Assembly (NCBI GenBank): GCA_945861175.1
Contig: CAMATR010000096.1
Coordinates: forward strand, 1-6,850
DNA from: Chitinophaga pinensis
Lineage (GTDB): Bacteria > Bacteroidota > Bacteroidia > Flavobacteriales_D > Crocinitomicaceae
Reading direction: 5' to 3'
DNA length: 6,850 nucleotides
Below the pieces are notes generated by a model. That model worked only from the letters and a program-made list of their open reading frames with translations. It was not told the DNA's origin and searched no databases. Position numbers and translations under genes: made by a program. How positions within the stretch are numbered: position 1 is the stretch's first letter; each line of letters opens with the position of its first letter. Positions 1-6,478 of the stretch are shown here, in pieces.

Positions 1-405
1 TTTTAATCTATCTATAACAGCACAAGCAGCAGGCCACCAATATATTGCATTTAATCCGGGTACAATGGCATCAATGTTATTTTGACTTCCCCATCTTACT
101 AATTTAAATATCTCAGGATTTATGCCATCATCATCTCCTATAAGGCACAAATATTCTCCCGTTGCCATAGCAATAACGGCATTAAAATTGTCAATAGATG
201 ATAATGGTGGTGGTGTATAATTATATTTGAACCGTTTATCTAATATTTTATTTTGCACGTATTCAAAAAGTTCAAGTGTGTCAGTATTGTCCTGGACTAT
301 CAATTCAAAATCTAAATCTTCAAATTTGAGGATTGTTTCAATTGCATTTATACAATAAGGAACACGATTTTTTGTTGCAATCAATATTGAAAGTATTGGC
401 CTCAT
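1..405 (-). CDS. Family 2 (GT-A) glycosyltransferase, N-terminal part, cut by the window edge
   Basis: Reading the minus strand from the ATG at 403-405 gives 135 open codons that run off the left edge, so the C-terminus is missing. The protein begins MRPILSILIATKNR, the classic first beta-strand of a GT2 enzyme that binds the nucleotide of an NDP-sugar. A short acidic step follows at residues 39-43 (DNTDT), and GEYLCLIGDDDGI at 83-95 carries the DxD-type metal/diphosphate site (Asp91-Asp93). The enzyme should transfer a sugar onto the lipid-linked repeat unit on the cytoplasmic face of the inner membrane. Donor and acceptor cannot be read from this fragment. It is the last gene of the row visible here, 56 bases after the reductase stop, probably in the same transcript. 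The leader before the ATG is A/T-rich with no Shine-Dalgarno. The family call is firm; the specificity is unknown. Confidence 0.88.
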   Translation of the reverse strand, partial: MRPILSILIATKNRVPYCINAIETILKFEDLDFELIVQDNTDTLELFEYVQNKILDKRFKYNYTPPPLSSIDNFNAVIAMATGEYLCLIGDDDGINPEIFKLVRWGSQNNIDAIVPGLNAIYWWPAACAVIDRLK

Positions 406-461
406 TTATTCTATTGTTAGTCTAAGGTTCTAGCTTAGAACTAATATGTAATTTGCTTAAG

Positions 462-1136
462 TTAAACTAAACCTCCATTTAAATCAATTGATGCGCCATT
501 TATATAGTCACAATCAATTAAATATTTAACGGTTTTAAAAATATTTTCAGGTTCGCACAATCGATTCGCAGGAATTTGTTTAATTAACGAATCCAGAAAT
601 ATTTTAGGAACTTGATTTATCATCCCTAATTCGCTATATCCCAGATTAATATTATTTATTGTAATATTGAGTGATGCATTTTCAGCAACTAGTGATTTTG
701 TCATACCCCACAATGCAGATTTTGATGCGGCATAAGCACTTATTCCTGGAGTTCCTTTTAATGCTACAACTGAAGAGAAGTTAATAATTCTTCCAAATTT
801 CTGACTGCGCATAACTGGTAAAATAGCTCGGATACAATTAAACGACCCTATTAAATTTACTTCAATAACTCTTCTCCACAAATCAGGTTCACATTTATGT
901 GCGAATGAATTATATGTTATTCCTGCACAATTAATTAATACAATATTATTAAGTACTTCTCTCTCTTTTTCTATCCAATCAAATACTTGTTTATAATCTG
1001 TTATATCAACTTTTGTTAGATTTTCTGTTACAGATATCGTACTGTTATAAGTTCCTATAACTTGAATCCGTTCCGAGTTGAATTGTTCAAAGAGAAATTT
1101 CCCAATTCCTCTTGATGCACCAATAATTATAACCAT
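462..1136 (-). CDS. Short-chain dehydrogenase/reductase, FabG-like 3-oxoacyl reductase
   Basis: This is a complete 224-residue classical SDR. The NAD(P)-binding glycine motif GASRGIG is at residues 6-12, the NCAG motif at 69-72, and the catalytic tetrad is intact: Asn94, Ser122, Tyr135 and Lys139 (YAASK). It ends with the usual cofactor-side segment DLNGG. The Ser-Arg in the glycine motif is typical of NADPH-preferring FabG-type members. The protein is about 20 residues shorter than housekeeping FabG (about 244), because it starts directly at the first beta-strand. Likely role (inference): reduce the beta-keto group of the short acyl chain made by the adjacent KAS III, giving a beta-hydroxyacyl group for sugar decoration. 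A nucleotide-sugar ketoreductase is the main alternative, since SDRs of this shape also act on sugars. It lies 27 bases after the KAS III gene. The ATG at 1134-1136 is the only start that keeps the glycine motif; the leader lacks a Shine-Dalgarno. This gene is among the most AT-rich in the window. Confidence 0.9.
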   Translation of the reverse strand: MVIIIGASRGIGKFLFEQFNSERIQVIGTYNSTISVTENLTKVDITDYKQVFDWIEKEREVLNNIVLINCAGITYNSFAHKCEPDLWRRVIEVNLIGSFNCIRAILPVMRSQKFGRIINFSSVVALKGTPGISAYAASKSALWGMTKSLVAENASLNITINNINLGYSELGMINQVPKIFLDSLIKQIPANRLCEPENIFKTVKYLIDCDYINGASIDLNGGLV

Positions 1137-1163
1137 ATAAAATAATACTATATTAATAAATAA

Positions 1164-2156
1164 TTATGCCCATTTAATTATTGCGGCTCCGTATGTCCAT
1201 CCACTACCAACAGCTGCAAAAAGAATTATGTTACCTGGTTTGATTTTACCAGACTGATTTACTTCGTCTAGTAAGATCGGTATGGTGCCTCCGGAAGTAT
1301 TAGCATATTTGTCCATATTAGTCATTACCTTTTTGAAAGGCAACCCTATTATTTCTGCCGTTTTTTGCAACATCTTAATACTGGGTTGATGTGGAATCAT
1401 TAAATCAATATCATTTATTGAAAGACCAGTGTCAGCAAGTACCTGATTAATTGCTTTTGGTAAGACCATAGTTCCGGTTTCATAAACTGCTTTCCCATTC
1501 ATTTGGAAAAAGTGCATTTTTTCATCGATGGTTTTATGACTAGCCGGATATTCTGAGCCTCCGGCTGGTATTGTAAAATTATTTTTTCCTCGTCCATCCG
1601 AATAAAGTCGATATGCCAGAAATCCTCCATTTACATTTAAATGAGAAAGAACTGCTGCTCCTGCTCCATCACCAAAGAAAACTGCATCTCTCTTTGTCCA
1701 ATCAATTATTTTTGAAAAAGTGTCAGCACCAATAACAAGTACATTATCATAAACACCACTAGCTATATATTGAGATGCAACAGACATACCATATAAAAAG
1801 CCACTGCATACTGCAGCAATATCAAAAGCTACTGCATTATAGGCTTTTAATTTATCTTGAACAATACATGCAGTGGAAGGTGCTAACCTATCAGGAGTGG
1901 CTGTTGCTACAATTATTAAATCTATTTCGTCTTTAGTAAGACCTGCATTCTTGATGGCTTTTTCACCTGCCTTCCAAGCTAAATCACTAGTTGTTTCATG
2001 GTTACCGGATATACGTCTTTCTTTAATGCCTAAATTATCAAAAATCCATTTTGCAGAAGTCGGTAAAATTGTTTCTAAGTATTCATTAGTATAAATATTT
2101 TCAGGAACGTAAGAACCTGTACCTATAATTTTGACATTACGCACTAATTGTTTCAT
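1164..2156 (-). CDS. 3-oxoacyl-ACP synthase III (KAS III, FabH-like)
   Basis: This is a complete 330-residue thiolase-fold condensing enzyme of normal FabH length. It starts MKQLVRNVKIIGTGSYVPE, as FabH proteins do. The active-site triad is complete: Cys117 in DIAAVCSGF, His256 in IPHQ, and Asn286 in NTSGG. The C-terminal glycine-rich segment is VGSGWTYGA (316-324). FabH enzymes condense an acyl-CoA with malonyl-ACP to give a beta-ketoacyl-ACP. Inside a polysaccharide cluster, next to a reductase and an acyltransferase, it more likely makes a special short acyl group for an amino sugar than feeds general fatty-acid synthesis; that is inference. Two positions differ from the common FabH wording: NTSGGT replaces the frequent NTSAAS, and GSGW replaces GAGF, near the active site. 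It is 23 bases after the GNAT stop and 27 bases before the SDR start, consistent with one transcript. The ATG at 2154-2156 matches the family start. Confidence 0.95.
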   Translation of the reverse strand: MKQLVRNVKIIGTGSYVPENIYTNEYLETILPTSAKWIFDNLGIKERRISGNHETTSDLAWKAGEKAIKNAGLTKDEIDLIIVATATPDRLAPSTACIVQDKLKAYNAVAFDIAAVCSGFLYGMSVASQYIASGVYDNVLVIGADTFSKIIDWTKRDAVFFGDGAGAAVLSHLNVNGGFLAYRLYSDGRGKNNFTIPAGGSEYPASHKTIDEKMHFFQMNGKAVYETGTMVLPKAINQVLADTGLSINDIDLMIPHQPSIKMLQKTAEIIGLPFKKVMTNMDKYANTSGGTIPILLDEVNQSGKIKPGNIILFAAVGSGWTYGAAIIKWA

Positions 2157-2179
2157 TTGATTTTCAATTTATAGTTATG

Positions 2180-3124
2180 TTAGTAACCCTCTTCAACTCC
2201 CATTGCAAAGTTAAATGTATTATCAATTTGCAATTTCACTTTAGCATTAATTTTAACAGCAATAATAGTTATTGGTAATCCATGTTGAGCGCCTATTGAG
2301 AAACCACAGTATTTAAGTGCATCACTAAAGAAGTAATTAGGATTATTCCAAGCATTTAATTCAATAAGTCCATGTCTCTTGCACACAGTTTTACTAACTT
2401 CGATTAATTGAATTACATTATGCAATGAGCCTTGAACTTCAAGTATATGGCAGAATAATGAGTATGGTTTTAAAACTATATGTGCATCTCCATGATAATA
2501 AACTAGATATTGCAATTTGGGATGGTCTAAGAAACGGGTATTCCTGTATAATGCAGGTTCATCAAAGCTATTCGATTTCGATAAAGGAGTGTCAATCTGA
2601 GAAAAGTCTAAGACGTTTTTCACATCTTTTCGGTAAAATACGCCATCATTGCAGCCCAGGTCTATACTATAAATGTCATTATACAAGACTTCTTCCCATC
2701 CTGCTTTTAAGTGGCCACCAACAACAGAACGCCCTGTCTGAGGAAATCCTATGATATATTCATATTCTGCTATTTCCCTTTCGCTTGCAATTGCAAATTC
2801 ACTAAGTGAAGTGAATAAACCTAATCTACGATAATCAGAACTTATCCCAACGGCGAAGCAACGACCTACTTTAATGAGTTCATTGTTGTTGTTTCGCATA
2901 ATTTTGGGTTCGACGCTCCATATCCCTATCAGTCGAAGATTATCATATAACCCATAGGTGCGTGTACAATTTAATCGGGAATCAGATTTTACTAATTTGC
3001 TAAAATACCATTCAATCCAATGATCGTCAATAGATGCACTGTTAAATAGTTCACGATGGATCTTTATATAATGCTCGTGTTCATTTCCACATGGATCGAT
3101 TAATTTAAGATTGAAGTTTGTCAT
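2180..3124 (-). CDS. GNAT-fold N-acyltransferase, probably acting on an amino sugar
   Basis: This is a complete 314-residue protein. Residues about 87-110 form a GNAT motif A: VGRCFAVGISSDYRR-LGLF, with the acyl-CoA pyrophosphate loop at RRLGLF (99-104). Residues 124-146 carry the motif-B-like stretch GFPQ...LKAGWEEV. The C-terminal half (about 195-290) looks like a second, degenerate GNAT-like lobe ending in the KYCGF turn, which would explain why it is about twice the length of a single GNAT domain. Likely role (inference): transfer an acyl group, perhaps the hydroxyacyl product of the neighbouring KAS III and SDR, to the amine installed by the upstream aminotransferase, in the cytoplasm. 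The family usually uses acyl-CoA; some members take acyl-ACP. It begins 10 bases after the second aminotransferase homologue ends, so co-translation is likely. The donor and acceptor are not shown by the sequence. The GNAT call is good; the sugar-acylating role rests on context. Confidence 0.8.
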   Translation of the reverse strand: MTNFNLKLIDPCGNEHEHYIKIHRELFNSASIDDHWIEWYFSKLVKSDSRLNCTRTYGLYDNLRLIGIWSVEPKIMRNNNNELIKVGRCFAVGISSDYRRLGLFTSLSEFAIASEREIAEYEYIIGFPQTGRSVVGGHLKAGWEEVLYNDIYSIDLGCNDGVFYRKDVKNVLDFSQIDTPLSKSNSFDEPALYRNTRFLDHPKLQYLVYYHGDAHIVLKPYSLFCHILEVQGSLHNVIQLIEVSKTVCKRHGLIELNAWNNPNYFFSDALKYCGFSIGAQHGLPITIIAVKINAKVKLQIDNTFNFAMGVEEGY

Positions 3125-3134
3125 TTTTCATGAA

Positions 3135-4193
3135 TTATTTATTAAACCACCAGCCACAAGGCAGTGCGAGAAAATGATTATAAAAGTTTTTAACACCTAT
3201 TAACGATTTTGTTTTGCCAAAAACCGAATAGAAATTATTATTTAAATGTACACTCGACGCGTAATATCCTTTTTCTCTAAATTTTATTAAAGATTTCCGC
3301 TTATCCTTGGCAAGTGTGCCGTAAACCCAGTAGTTGGGTAAATTTTCTCTTATTTGTAATGGTTCAATGTCATCTTGTATTTGCAGTATTTCATCCCATT
3401 TCGCAGCATTACTCCGTTGAGTTTCTATGATCCAATCAACTTTCTTCATTTGTTGAATACCAATATAACTGTTCAATTCTATTGGGGTAGCGCTGTGCCC
3501 CATAATATCAATGTCGCAATCGGGACGTATTTCGCCCAGTCCATCTCTGAAGCGTGTTCGGTCAATTCCGGCATCTCTAACAAGGAGGCTTTTTTTGTGT
3601 AATGCTTCGTCCTTAAAAATCACAAGTCCTCCGTCAAGGGTGTTGGGTATACGCACCGGGTTAAACGAAAAAATAGTAACATCAGTTCCAACATTACCTA
3701 TCTTTTTATTCTTGTAGATGCTTCCAAACGCTTCAATGCCATCGTCAATAACGGGGATGCCAAATTCCCGTCCCAAGGCATTAATCTCATCTATAAAGCC
3801 TAAATGGCCGCAAAAATGATTGTGTATGATGGCTTTTGCCTTTGGATTGTTCGCAACCGTTTGTCTTACACTTTCCGGGTCAAGTGTGCCGGTCAGCGGA
3901 TTCACATCAGCCCATACCACGGTTATACCCATCGAAAGTAAAGGTTGGGTAGAAGCCAGACAAGCCATCGGAGAAACAATCACTGCATCGCCTGCCTTAA
4001 TTCCCAAGGTAGACAGCGCAACAAGAATAGCCATGTTAAATGTATTAGTTACAATCAGGTTTTTGGTATCAAAATAATCTGACAGCAAACGTTCAAATTC
4101 CTTTCCGTATTCGCCGTATGCTAACTTGCCGCTTTGAAGTATCTCATTCAGCAAAGGTACTTCGGGCATGTAGGGTTTATAAATTGGTATCAT
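3135..4193 (-). CDS. DegT/DnrJ/EryC1/StrS-family protein lacking the PLP lysine
   Basis: This is an intact 352-residue fold-type I protein of the sugar aminotransferase family, counted from the ATG at 4191-4193. I chose that start because MIPIYKPYMPE aligns with the family start and with its neighbour; an ATG at 4206-4208 would add five residues and overlap the upstream gene by 11 bases. The PLP-pyridine Asp is kept (Asp151, in VIDDGIEAF). The Schiff-base lysine is replaced by Arg181 (FSFNPVR, against FSFQAIK in the neighbour). The phosphate-site SGT triplet is replaced by TFN (51-53). The protein ends three residues after CGWW, about 14 short of its paralogue. Ordinary PLP transamination is therefore unlikely. 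It may be a non-catalytic partner of the upstream aminotransferase, a structural remnant, or an enzyme with new chemistry. Family members with His at the lysine site are known dehydratases (ColD), but Arg is different. Function unknown. Confidence 0.88.
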   Translation of the reverse strand: MIPIYKPYMPEVPLLNEILQSGKLAYGEYGKEFERLLSDYFDTKNLIVTNTFNMAILVALSTLGIKAGDAVIVSPMACLASTQPLLSMGITVVWADVNPLTGTLDPESVRQTVANNPKAKAIIHNHFCGHLGFIDEINALGREFGIPVIDDGIEAFGSIYKNKKIGNVGTDVTIFSFNPVRIPNTLDGGLVIFKDEALHKKSLLVRDAGIDRTRFRDGLGEIRPDCDIDIMGHSATPIELNSYIGIQQMKKVDWIIETQRSNAAKWDEILQIQDDIEPLQIRENLPNYWVYGTLAKDKRKSLIKFREKGYYASSVHLNNNFYSVFGKTKSLIGVKNFYNHFLALPCGWWFNK

Positions 4194-4197
4194 CGCT

Positions 4198-5286
4198 TTA
4201 CCATCCATGTTTCATCAATTCAAAGATTTTCACTTTATCAGCTTCAGTTAACCACCAGCCGCAAGGGATATGGACAAATGAATCATAAAAAACATCCAGA
4301 TTCGGAGTGGTTCCTAAAGGAGCCTTAAATACACTGTGCCGGTCGTTGCGTAAATGCAGAGGAGAAGCTGAAACGCCATTTTCAGTCATCATTTTAATGA
4401 AATTATTTCTTCTGTCTACTTTCATAGTATAGAGCCAATAACTGGGTTCAGTATCCTCGTAATAAGGTAACAATGTAACGCCAGTTACGTTTTTCAAGTT
4501 TTCGTCAAAGAATTTACCGTTTTCGATATACCGGTGAACGTTTTCCTCAATGCATTCAAGCTGGACTAATCCAATGGCCGCATTCACATTGTTCATGTGG
4601 TATTTAAAGCCGGCTTCAGTTATATCAGCCAGCAAGCGGGGCACTTTTTTATCCAATCCAAACCAGCGAAGTTTTTTAGCCCTAAGATATTCCTCTTCAT
4701 TTTTCAGGCAAAGTAATCCGCCATCCACGGTAGTTATGTGCTTAATGGCCTGGAATGAAAAGCATGTATATGGTGAATTATTTCCAACAAATTGGCCTCT
4801 GTATTTACTCATGAAAGCATGAGCCGCGTCTTCGATAACAGGCAAATTGTGTTTTTCTGAGATTGCATTAATTCTATTCATATCGCATACCATGCCTGCA
4901 TAATGAACAACCATAATTGCCTTTGTTCTCACAGAAATATTTGCTTCAATTGAATCTGGCGAAATAAGACCGGTGCCTATATCAACATCTGCAAAAACAA
5001 CTTTTGCGCCGGTAAGGGCTATGGTTGTATTTGTTGGTTCGGCAGTAAGCGCAGTACTAATTACTTCATCTCCTGGCCCAACTCCGATAAGTGTAAGTGC
5101 AATATGCAATGCAGCAGTACCAGAATTCACTGTCAAGCAATACAGATTGCCTATCAATTGTGAAAGTCTGTTTTCAAACTCATAAGTCGCTTCACCTTCT
5201 GCGATATAGCCACTATAAAGGACTTGCTCCAAACGTGGTAATAGCTTTTCTTTAGGAGGGATAAAAGGTTTAATCAGTGGTATCAT
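4198..5286 (-). CDS. PLP-dependent nucleotide-sugar aminotransferase, DegT/DnrJ/EryC1/StrS family
   Basis: This is a complete 362-residue enzyme counted from the ATG at 5284-5286, giving MIPLIKPFIPP, the usual family start. A GTG at 5299-5301 would add five residues and is less likely. The active site is complete: phosphate-site SGT (55-57) within VNSGTAALH, the PLP-pyridine Asp153 in VIEDAAHAF, and Schiff-base Lys182 in FSFQAIK followed by DGG. MNNVNAAIG (232-240) and the C-terminal IPCGWWL block are further family landmarks; the GWWL ending marks a perosamine-synthase-like subgroup. It should transfer an amino group, typically from glutamate, to a keto-sugar nucleotide in the cytoplasm, providing the amine for later acylation. 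Whether it aminates C3 or C4, and on which nucleotide sugar, cannot be read here. The DegT-like paralogue follows after 4 bases, so the two are probably co-translated. It is GC-richer than the glycosyltransferase and reductase genes. Confidence 0.93.
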   Translation of the reverse strand: MIPLIKPFIPPKEKLLPRLEQVLYSGYIAEGEATYEFENRLSQLIGNLYCLTVNSGTAALHIALTLIGVGPGDEVISTALTAEPTNTTIALTGAKVVFADVDIGTGLISPDSIEANISVRTKAIMVVHYAGMVCDMNRINAISEKHNLPVIEDAAHAFMSKYRGQFVGNNSPYTCFSFQAIKHITTVDGGLLCLKNEEEYLRAKKLRWFGLDKKVPRLLADITEAGFKYHMNNVNAAIGLVQLECIEENVHRYIENGKFFDENLKNVTGVTLLPYYEDTEPSYWLYTMKVDRRNNFIKMMTENGVSASPLHLRNDRHSVFKAPLGTTPNLDVFYDSFVHIPCGWWLTEADKVKIFELMKHGW

Positions 5287-5339
5287 GTTGGCAGCGGTCA
5301 CTAATCTTAAATCAATTAATTGCTTGAAATATAAACTTG

Positions 5340-6323
5340 CTATTTGTGTAGTGTTAAATTAGAAGTGTTAACTCCAAGAACTTTCAAAAAGGTTGTTACT
5401 ATAGCATAAAACCTATTAATTAATCGGTGCCGCAGTAAAGTTCTCTTATAAAATACATCTATATGATGTTTGTCATATTTGAAGTCTGGGATTACAAAAG
5501 GAGGTGGGTTGTTGATAACATATTTATCTGATGTGTAAGTACTAAGATTATGTGCTAAGCTGTTGACCCCTGTTGAATGGATTCCAATAACACCAATATT
5601 TTTTACTAGATTTTTTACAGGTATAATTCCACAAGCTCCTTCTTTTTTCAAAGTGAAACTTAAGGCATAATCCCAGCATGGGTTGACACCGTTACTTTTC
5701 AAAAAACGATATGACTCTTCTTGTGATTTGTCGAGATAGTTTGTTTTCCTCTTGGAAACACCATAAAACTTATTTATATCATACCGTTTCATCGCCTCGA
5801 AAGGAATATTATTTCTCTCAACTTTTTGCCATCTGCTCTTCCAAGTTGCAAACCCATAATAATATCCTCGCTTTGTAAATATATAATCGAAACCATTCGG
5901 ATTAAAGCTCTCGAGTAGGTTCGTTCCACTTATATAATAAACACGCCAATCTTCTTTAAATTTAGGCAATAATTGCTTGCAAAAGTCAAAAAATGCTAGT
6001 GAGGGGACAATATCTTCTTCCAAAATAATGGCTTGTTCTTCGTTTTCGAAAACCCAATCAATTGCACCCAACATCGAGGCATAGAGACCTGCATTTTCCT
6101 CTCTGAAAAAGGTTTTTAGTTCGCAATCCCAGTCCGTTTCTTTTATAACAAAGTCCCTAATTTGATTGTTTCTTTCAATTTCATCTGGGTTATTAAGGTG
6201 AGCCTTATCAGAATAAAAATATAACTTTGAAGGCTTTTCCGCCTTAATTGCATCAAAAGTTTTTCTCGCATAATCGGGTCTCGCGAATGTAATAAATAGG
6301 ACAGGAATACTTTCTTTTTTCAT
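5340..6323 (-). CDS. GnT-I-like / HlpA-like GT-A glycosyltransferase
   Basis: This is a complete 327-residue protein. The N-terminus (IPVLFITFARPDYARKT, 6-22) is a GT-A nucleotide-binding strand, followed by ENAGLYASMLGAIDWVF (76-92). LEEDIVPS (101-108) supplies the acidic metal/diphosphate motif, Glu102-Glu103-Asp104, in the place where N-acetylglucosaminyltransferase I has its EDD. YYYGFATWKSRW (154-165), PCWDYALSFTL (215-225) and NIGVIGIHSTG (242-252) match the rest of this group, which is often annotated as glycosyltransferase family 2 or haemolytic protein HlpA-like. It has no signal peptide or membrane span, so it should work at the cytoplasmic face, adding a sugar to the lipid-linked intermediate. 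Donor and linkage are unknown. It is the first complete gene after the flippase, and its stop lies 53 bases before the aminotransferase start. The ATG at 6321-6323 follows an A-rich leader without a Shine-Dalgarno. Confidence 0.85.
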   Translation of the reverse strand: MKKESIPVLFITFARPDYARKTFDAIKAEKPSKLYFYSDKAHLNNPDEIERNNQIRDFVIKETDWDCELKTFFREENAGLYASMLGAIDWVFENEEQAIILEEDIVPSLAFFDFCKQLLPKFKEDWRVYYISGTNLLESFNPNGFDYIFTKRGYYYGFATWKSRWQKVERNNIPFEAMKRYDINKFYGVSKRKTNYLDKSQEESYRFLKSNGVNPCWDYALSFTLKKEGACGIIPVKNLVKNIGVIGIHSTGVNSLAHNLSTYTSDKYVINNPPPFVIPDFKYDKHHIDVFYKRTLLRHRLINRFYAIVTTFLKVLGVNTSNLTLHK

Positions 6324-6478
6324 AAGTTAAATAATTTTTGATTTTTGATTTGTAGAAACGATTTGAGCAGTACCTTTTCAAATGTTACTTCAGGTTGCTA
6401 TCATATTTTCGTAATTTGAAACAGAAATCATTAGTTCGTTTAAGTCATTATTTGAGGGAGATAATTGATCAATATGAT
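6324..6478. other. Intergenic gap between the flippase and the GnT-I-like gene
   Basis: This 155-base, AT-rich stretch is the longest non-coding gap here and the only place an internal promoter would fit. I see no good match on the minus strand to the Bacteroidota promoter (TTTG about 20-25 bases before TAnnTTTG). The nearest is TAACATTTG, read from 6379-6387, which has one base too many between TA and TTTG and no clear upstream TTTG box. A perfect 10-base palindrome, ATTGATCAAT, lies at 6464-6473, just after the flippase stop, but it has no T-run. No small ORF or RNA gene is evident. Confidence 0.5.
6334..6352. repeat. Short tandem repeat of the 7-mer ATTTTTG
   Basis: Two perfect copies of ATTTTTG (6334-6340, 6341-6347) are followed by a shortened copy, ATTTG. 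On the coding strand this gives CAAATCAAAAATCAAAAAT, 11 bases before the start codon of the GnT-I-like gene. It makes the leader A-rich, which favours translation initiation in Bacteroidota. It may simply be low-complexity sequence; copy-number change here could alter leader length, but nothing shows that it does. Confidence 0.4.

Noticed and set aside
421..442. Small inverted repeats after the reductase gene: GTTCTA-GCT-TAGAAC (427-441), or TCTAAG with CTTAGA
   Set aside because: The stems are only 6 bp and A/T-rich, the two foldings compete, and no T-run follows on the minus strand, so it does not make a credible terminator.
2425..2754. Open frame on the plus strand, with similar ones at 1873-2094, 3375-3602, 3511-3717, 3820-4077, 4134-4328, 4550-4822 and 4973-5185
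   Set aside because: All lie inside well-supported minus-strand genes, show no recognisable domain, and run against the single direction of the operon.
3135..4193. Calling the lysine-less aminotransferase homologue a pseudogene
   Set aside because: There is no frameshift or internal stop over 352 codons, many family motifs are kept, and it is tightly packed between active-looking genes; a functional pseudoenzyme is at least as likely.
5313..5322. Palindrome CAATTAATTG between the GnT-I-like gene and the aminotransferase
   Set aside because: A 10-base A/T-rich palindrome with no loop is expected by chance in DNA of this composition, and it has no second copy.
5327..5334. TATATTTC on the minus strand as a possible -7 promoter element before the aminotransferase
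   Set aside because: It differs from TAnnTTTG at the last base and I see no TTTG at the right distance upstream; the gene is most simply read from the upstream transcript.
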